27,874 bases of DNA from Fibrobacter sp. UBA4309 (GTDB taxonomy: Bacteria > Fibrobacterota > Fibrobacteria > Fibrobacterales > Fibrobacteraceae): NCBI RefSeq assembly GCF_002395745.1, contig NZ_DGUN01000042.1, positions 1-27,874 of the forward strand, given 5' to 3'. Of this stretch, positions 24,539 through 27,874 are shown piece by piece. The number at the start of each line of letters is the position of its first letter. The first letter of the stretch is position 1. Made by a program: the position numbers and the translations under genes. The notes below the pieces were generated by a model. The model saw only the letters and a list, made by a program, of their open reading frames with translations, had not been told where the DNA came from and made no database searches.

Positions 24539-26875
24539 CTATTTCTTGATGTACTTGTCGAATACGGCCAGGAGTTCCGGATACCACTTGCCAGCCCACT
24601 TGTCGTAGGCCTCGAAGCCGCCCACACCGACAAACCCCCAGTAGTGCCACGACATGCCGTACTTCTCGGCCTCGGCAATCACCGCGTCGGTCCACTTCGC
24701 ACGAAGTTCATCCGATACACCGTTCCCGCCGCAGCTGGAGCCGTTCTGGCCCGACACGCCAAACTCGCCCATGTTCATCGGGATATAGCCTCCGTTCACA
24801 TCAGGGAACGTCTCCATGACGCCCTGCACGTAATCGCCGAAATGCGACGTGACAACGGACGAAGTCCAGCCGCTCAGGGAGTTATTGCAGTCGTAGCCGT
24901 GGCCCTGGTGCGTAATGGTATACGGTTCGTAGTAGTGACCGCTCACGATTACGTTGCCGTCTTCGGGCATCGTCAGGTTCTTGATTTGCGCAAATTTGGA
25001 ATAGCCGTTGGATTCGAACATGATCGTCTTGCCCGGGGCATTCTCGCGGATAACCTTGTAGGCGGCCATCATGAAGTCGTTCAGCTGCGCCATGTCCATG
25101 TCGTGCGGCTCGTTGAAGATTTCCAAGACGAGCAGGCTGTCGGGATAGCTGTCAAGTTCCTTGGCCACCTGTTTCCAGATACCCATCATGCGGGCCTTTT
25201 CTTTCTCGTAGTTGTCCTTGGACTTCTTGTAGTTCGCGGCGGCGTTGTTCATCTCCATGTAATGGTGGATATTGACGATTACGGCAAGTCCCTGAGCGAT
25301 GGCGAGATTAATATCGGCCTTGACTCCCGACAGCCTGCCTGCATCGAGCGTATAGGGTTCGCTACGCCCGGCATCGGCGGGCCATCTTACCGGGAGGCGC
25401 ACGGAATTGAATCCGGCGTCCTTTACGATCTTGAAGTAACCGTCCTCGATGCAGTTGTTCCAGCCGCAGTCGGCAGAAGCGCCCGTACCCGCGGATTCCC
25501 AGGCATTGCCGAGGTTGATACCGCGACCGAGACGTTCGTTCATCTTGCGGCCCTTGCTGTAATCAATCGGGGTTCGCGCCAGTTTCTTCCATGTCTTGGA
25601 ACTACAGACAAAGTATGCGGAATTGAACTGCACGACAGACGAATTGTTCTCGGCGGTGCAGGCGCCCTTGGCATCGGATACGGCCTTGCTTTCGAGCTCG
25701 GCTTCCGTCGCGAGGCGCCAGATGTCCTTATGGCAGATATAGCTGTCTGAATTCGTATCTTCCTTGATGCTCCCTGCCGACTTATCGTCGCATTCACCGA
25801 ACACCTTGGAAAGTTCCATGCTCTTGACAAGCGCTTCGGACATCACGAGCCAGCCCTTGTTGCCGCACTTGAAATACCTCTCGTAGTTCTTGCTACTCTT
25901 GTTGGTGTTCTGTTTCATCACGCCATCGACACTGTCGGTGCACGAACCGATACCGTACTCGTTCGCCCAGAATTCCATCACGACGGGTTCGAACATCTCG
26001 ACCGCATCTACGCCCAGCCTTCCCGATATGACATTGGCGAGATAGTCGACCGACATGGAATACGCCTCGTCGGCCAGGGCGGCCTTCAGCGAATCGTCGT
26101 CCCACTTGCCATTGTCAGCAATATCTTTCGCGACAGAATTCAGCAGGGTCGTAATCGCTTCTCCGCTGCGTTCCCCGAGCAAAATGGCCGTGACCGCGAG
26201 CAGGTTCTGCGCGGCAACGCCGGACGAAGCCAGCGAAACGCTTTCGAAACGGGTGGAATCCGCGAGGGCATGGAATGCAGAAAGGACTTCTTTCTCGGCC
26301 TTGGACTTCGCCTCGGCAAAAGAGGAACCGTCGTCGACCAGCTTGCGGACGCGAGCATATTCCAGGTGCGTCAACACGTTCACGTTGGAACCGCTCTTGA
26401 TATTCGCATAGGCGTTCAGCGTGAGGCTCGAAACCGTATCGTTGTTGGCAAAATGGAAGAACCTGCCCGATGCCGTGACGGACGCGTAATCGGATTCAAC
26501 TGTCTGGGAAAAAGCGAAATCGCCGCGATTCGATGCAATCGTGGTCTTGATCGACGCACCGGCGGAATCAAGCGTAGAGGCGTCTACCGCCACCATGGAT
26601 ACCGTACCGCCAGCCAGGAACGGTCCCGCTTCGGCAAAGCCCGCATAAGACGCATTCTTGTCCTGGGAAGGTCCGGAGTCCTTTCCGGATTCGTTCCCGC
26701 CGGAAGATTCCTGTCCGGAGCCCTCTCCAGCATCTTCCCCGGAATCTACGCCAGGTTCTTCTATATCGCTGACGTCTACGACTTCGGCAGTCGATTCCGA
26801 CGAGGAATCGCCGGAACAGCCCCAAAAGGCCAAGGGAAGAATGGTGGCAAGCATAATGGAAAAAGATCTTTTCAT
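24539..26875 (-). CDS. GH5 endoglucanase (cellulase) lipoprotein
   Basis: This is a 778-residue protein. Lipobox FWGC (Cys20) and an acidic Ser/Gly/Glu linker (about 25-72) precede an unrecognised domain (about 75-310; FAEAGPFLAGGTVSMVAVD...). Three Cys-containing repeats follow (about 315-445), each ending in a Trp motif: KCGNKGWL, ICHKDIWRLA and VCSSKTWKKLA. The GH5 domain occupies about 455-778, with RGINLGNAWE, SVRLPVRW, general acid E589 in LEIFNEPHD, HYYEPY, and nucleophile E704 in MNMGEFGVSG. GH5 enzymes of this type cleave beta-1,4-glucan. Lipidation suggests it sits on the cell surface rather than being released. There is no sorting domain, unlike GH74. The start ATG follows a GGGGG tract. 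Confidence 0.94.
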   Translation of the reverse strand: MKRSFSIMLATILPLAFWGCSGDSSSESTAEVVDVSDIEEPGVDSGEDAGEGSGQESSGGNESGKDSGPSQDKNASYAGFAEAGPFLAGGTVSMVAVDASTLDSAGASIKTTIASNRGDFAFSQTVESDYASVTASGRFFHFANNDTVSSLTLNAYANIKSGSNVNVLTHLEYARVRKLVDDGSSFAEAKSKAEKEVLSAFHALADSTRFESVSLASSGVAAQNLLAVTAILLGERSGEAITTLLNSVAKDIADNGKWDDDSLKAALADEAYSMSVDYLANVISGRLGVDAVEMFEPVVMEFWANEYGIGSCTDSVDGVMKQNTNKSSKNYERYFKCGNKGWLVMSEALVKSMELSKVFGECDDKSAGSIKEDTNSDSYICHKDIWRLATEAELESKAVSDAKGACTAENNSSVVQFNSAYFVCSSKTWKKLARTPIDYSKGRKMNERLGRGINLGNAWESAGTGASADCGWNNCIEDGYFKIVKDAGFNSVRLPVRWPADAGRSEPYTLDAGRLSGVKADINLAIAQGLAVIVNIHHYMEMNNAAANYKKSKDNYEKEKARMMGIWKQVAKELDSYPDSLLVLEIFNEPHDMDMAQLNDFMMAAYKVIRENAPGKTIMFESNGYSKFAQIKNLTMPEDGNVIVSGHYYEPYTITHQGHGYDCNNSLSGWTSSVVTSHFGDYVQGVMETFPDVNGGYIPMNMGEFGVSGQNGSSCGGNGVSDELRAKWTDAVIAEAEKYGMSWHYWGFVGVGGFEAYDKWAGKWYPELLAVFDKYIKK

Positions 26876-26897
26876 GGAGGGCCCCCGTTTTTTCCAT

Positions 26898-26903
26898 AAA
26901 ATA
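26898..26903 (-). promoter_or_regulatory. -10-like element of the GH5 gene
   Basis: The minus strand reads CTATTTTATGG, resembling the CTATTTT core at other starts in the window. It gives a short leader ending in a GC-rich near-palindrome (GGGGGCCCTCC) immediately before the ATG. No clear -35 element is visible. Confidence 0.35.
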
Positions 26904-26980
26904 GATTGTGGATGACCGTAAAGCTCCCCTAGAACTTACAAAAATGTTTACGGCTGTAACCCGCACCTACCCAGAATTGC

Positions 26981-26988
26981 TATATTTG
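26981..26988 (+). promoter_or_regulatory. Extended -10 / TAnnTTTG promoter element of leuC
   Basis: TATATTTG is preceded by TGC, giving TGCTATATTTG. It matches both an extended -10 and the Bacteroidetes -7 consensus. The leader is about 55 bases. I see no leucine-rich leader peptide and no attenuator hairpin in it. Confidence 0.55.
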
Positions 26989-27048
26989 AGCCCGCAATTA
27001 ATCAGCCTTGGAGAATAAATCGAAAAGGCATAAAAAAGAGACAAAACT

Positions 27049-27874
27049 ATGGGAAAATCACTCTATCAGAAGATTTTTGAAAGCCACACGGTAGCAAAGC
27101 TCCCGAGCGGCCAGTGCCAGCTCTTTATCGGGCTCCACCTCTGCCACGAAGTCACGAGCCCGCAGGCTTTTGCGCAGCTCCGTGAAGAAGGCCAGAAGGT
27201 TCTGTTCCCCGAACGCACGTTCGCCACGGTCGACCACATTATCCCGACCACCTTCCCGGAACGTAACCGCCCGCTCAAGGACGGCATTTCCGAAGAGATG
27301 TTCTCCCATATCGAAAACAACACCAAGAACAACGGCATCAAGTTCTTTGGCCCCGCCACCGCCGAACAGGGCGTGATCCACATCGTGGGCCCCGAAGAAG
27401 GCGTGACCCAGCCGGGTATGACTGTTGCTTGCGGTGACTCCCATACGGCAACCCACGGCGCATTCGGTGCTATCGCATTCGGTATCGGTACCAGCCAGGT
27501 GGCAGACGTTCTCGCCACCCAGACGCTCGCCATGAGCCCGCTCAAGACTCGCCGCATCAAGTTCACCGGCAAGCTCAAGCCGGGTGTGACCGCCAAGGAC
27601 GTGGCCCTCGCCTACATCGCAAAGCTCGGCGTGAACGGTGGCGTTGGCTACGCTTACGAATTTGCCGGTCCGGTCATCGAAGAAATGGGCATGGAAGGCC
27701 GTATGACGGTCTGCAACATGGCTATCGAAGGTGGCGCCCGCGTCGGTTACTGCAACCCAGACGAAAAGACATTCGAATACCTCAAGGGCCGTCCGTACGC
27801 CCCGAAGGCCGACAAGTGGGACGAAGCCGTTGCTTACTGGAAGTCCGTCGCTACCGACGCCGACGCCCAGTTTG
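27049..27874 (+). CDS. leuC: 3-isopropylmalate dehydratase large subunit, N-terminal part (cut by window end)
   Basis: About 275 codons of LeuC are visible. They begin MGKSLYQKIFESHTV and contain LFIGLHLCHEVTSPQAF, the cluster-ligand motif TVACGDSHTATHGAFGAI, FGIGTSQVADVLATQTL and the family-typical YCNPDEKTFEYLKGRPYAP. LeuC with LeuD isomerises 2-isopropylmalate to 3-isopropylmalate in leucine synthesis, using a [4Fe-4S] cluster whose remaining two Cys ligands lie beyond the window. The active site shows no anomaly in the visible part. The upstream AGAG is a weak Shine-Dalgarno sequence. leuD would be expected downstream, but this cannot be seen. Confidence 0.96.
   Translation, partial: MGKSLYQKIFESHTVAKLPSGQCQLFIGLHLCHEVTSPQAFAQLREEGQKVLFPERTFATVDHIIPTTFPERNRPLKDGISEEMFSHIENNTKNNGIKFFGPATAEQGVIHIVGPEEGVTQPGMTVACGDSHTATHGAFGAIAFGIGTSQVADVLATQTLAMSPLKTRRIKFTGKLKPGVTAKDVALAYIAKLGVNGGVGYAYEFAGPVIEEMGMEGRMTVCNMAIEGGARVGYCNPDEKTFEYLKGRPYAPKADKWDEAVAYWKSVATDADAQF

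Overview
The window looks like a chromosomal segment of a fibre-degrading Fibrobacter-type bacterium (Fibrobacterota, FCB superphylum). This rests on gene content, not on a database match: a GH74 xyloglucanase with a type IX-like C-terminal sorting domain, a GH5 endoglucanase anchored as a lipoprotein, a CotH-type surface lipoprotein with Ser-rich linkers, and candidate promoters carrying a TAnnTTTG-like -10 element as in Bacteroidetes. Coding sequence is GC-rich at third positions while intergenic DNA is AT-rich, so several very long empty reading frames appear opposite real genes.

Layout. Positions 1-4426 (minus strand): a CotH/lamin-tail lipoprotein, ruvX (yqgF) and lysS (cut by the window edge), closely spaced and probably cotranscribed in part. 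Positions 4657-10971 (plus): a 1477-residue fused 2-hydroxyacyl-CoA dehydratase activase/dehydratase-like protein, then an ABC-F ATPase. Between these two lies a degraded four-helix-bundle (S23/IVP-type) gene bounded by inverted arrays of four 7-bp repeats. Positions 11046-21433 (minus): the GH74 enzyme and a 2445-residue secreted protein made of 23 Ig/cadherin-like domains. Each of these two ends at its own terminator. Positions 21863-24468 (plus): an unrecognised 136-residue protein, a membrane-anchored M23-family protein with an unrecognised cytoplasmic N-terminus, and a small lipoprotein. Positions 24539-26875 (minus): the GH5 endoglucanase. From 27049 (plus): leuC, cut by the window edge.

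The strongest unexpected structure is in the giant protein. Domains 2-22 are seven tandem copies of a three-domain module (one long domain followed by two short ones). The long domain carries an insertion that becomes Lys/Gly/Ala/Pro-rich in the last three modules and resembles the protein's basic C-terminal tail. Other items worth a second look are the heptamer-bounded gene relic, two CGTGA-N6-TCACA dyads at promoters, -10-like elements placed directly against start codons, a 31-bp near-perfect dyad in the largest intergenic gap, and the 21863/22280 gene pair.

Together the window mixes housekeeping genes (lysS, ruvX, leuC, ABC-F) with cell-surface and plant-polysaccharide functions. The secreted proteins appear to use different export or anchoring routes: lipoprotein anchoring, a sorting domain, or a plain signal peptide.
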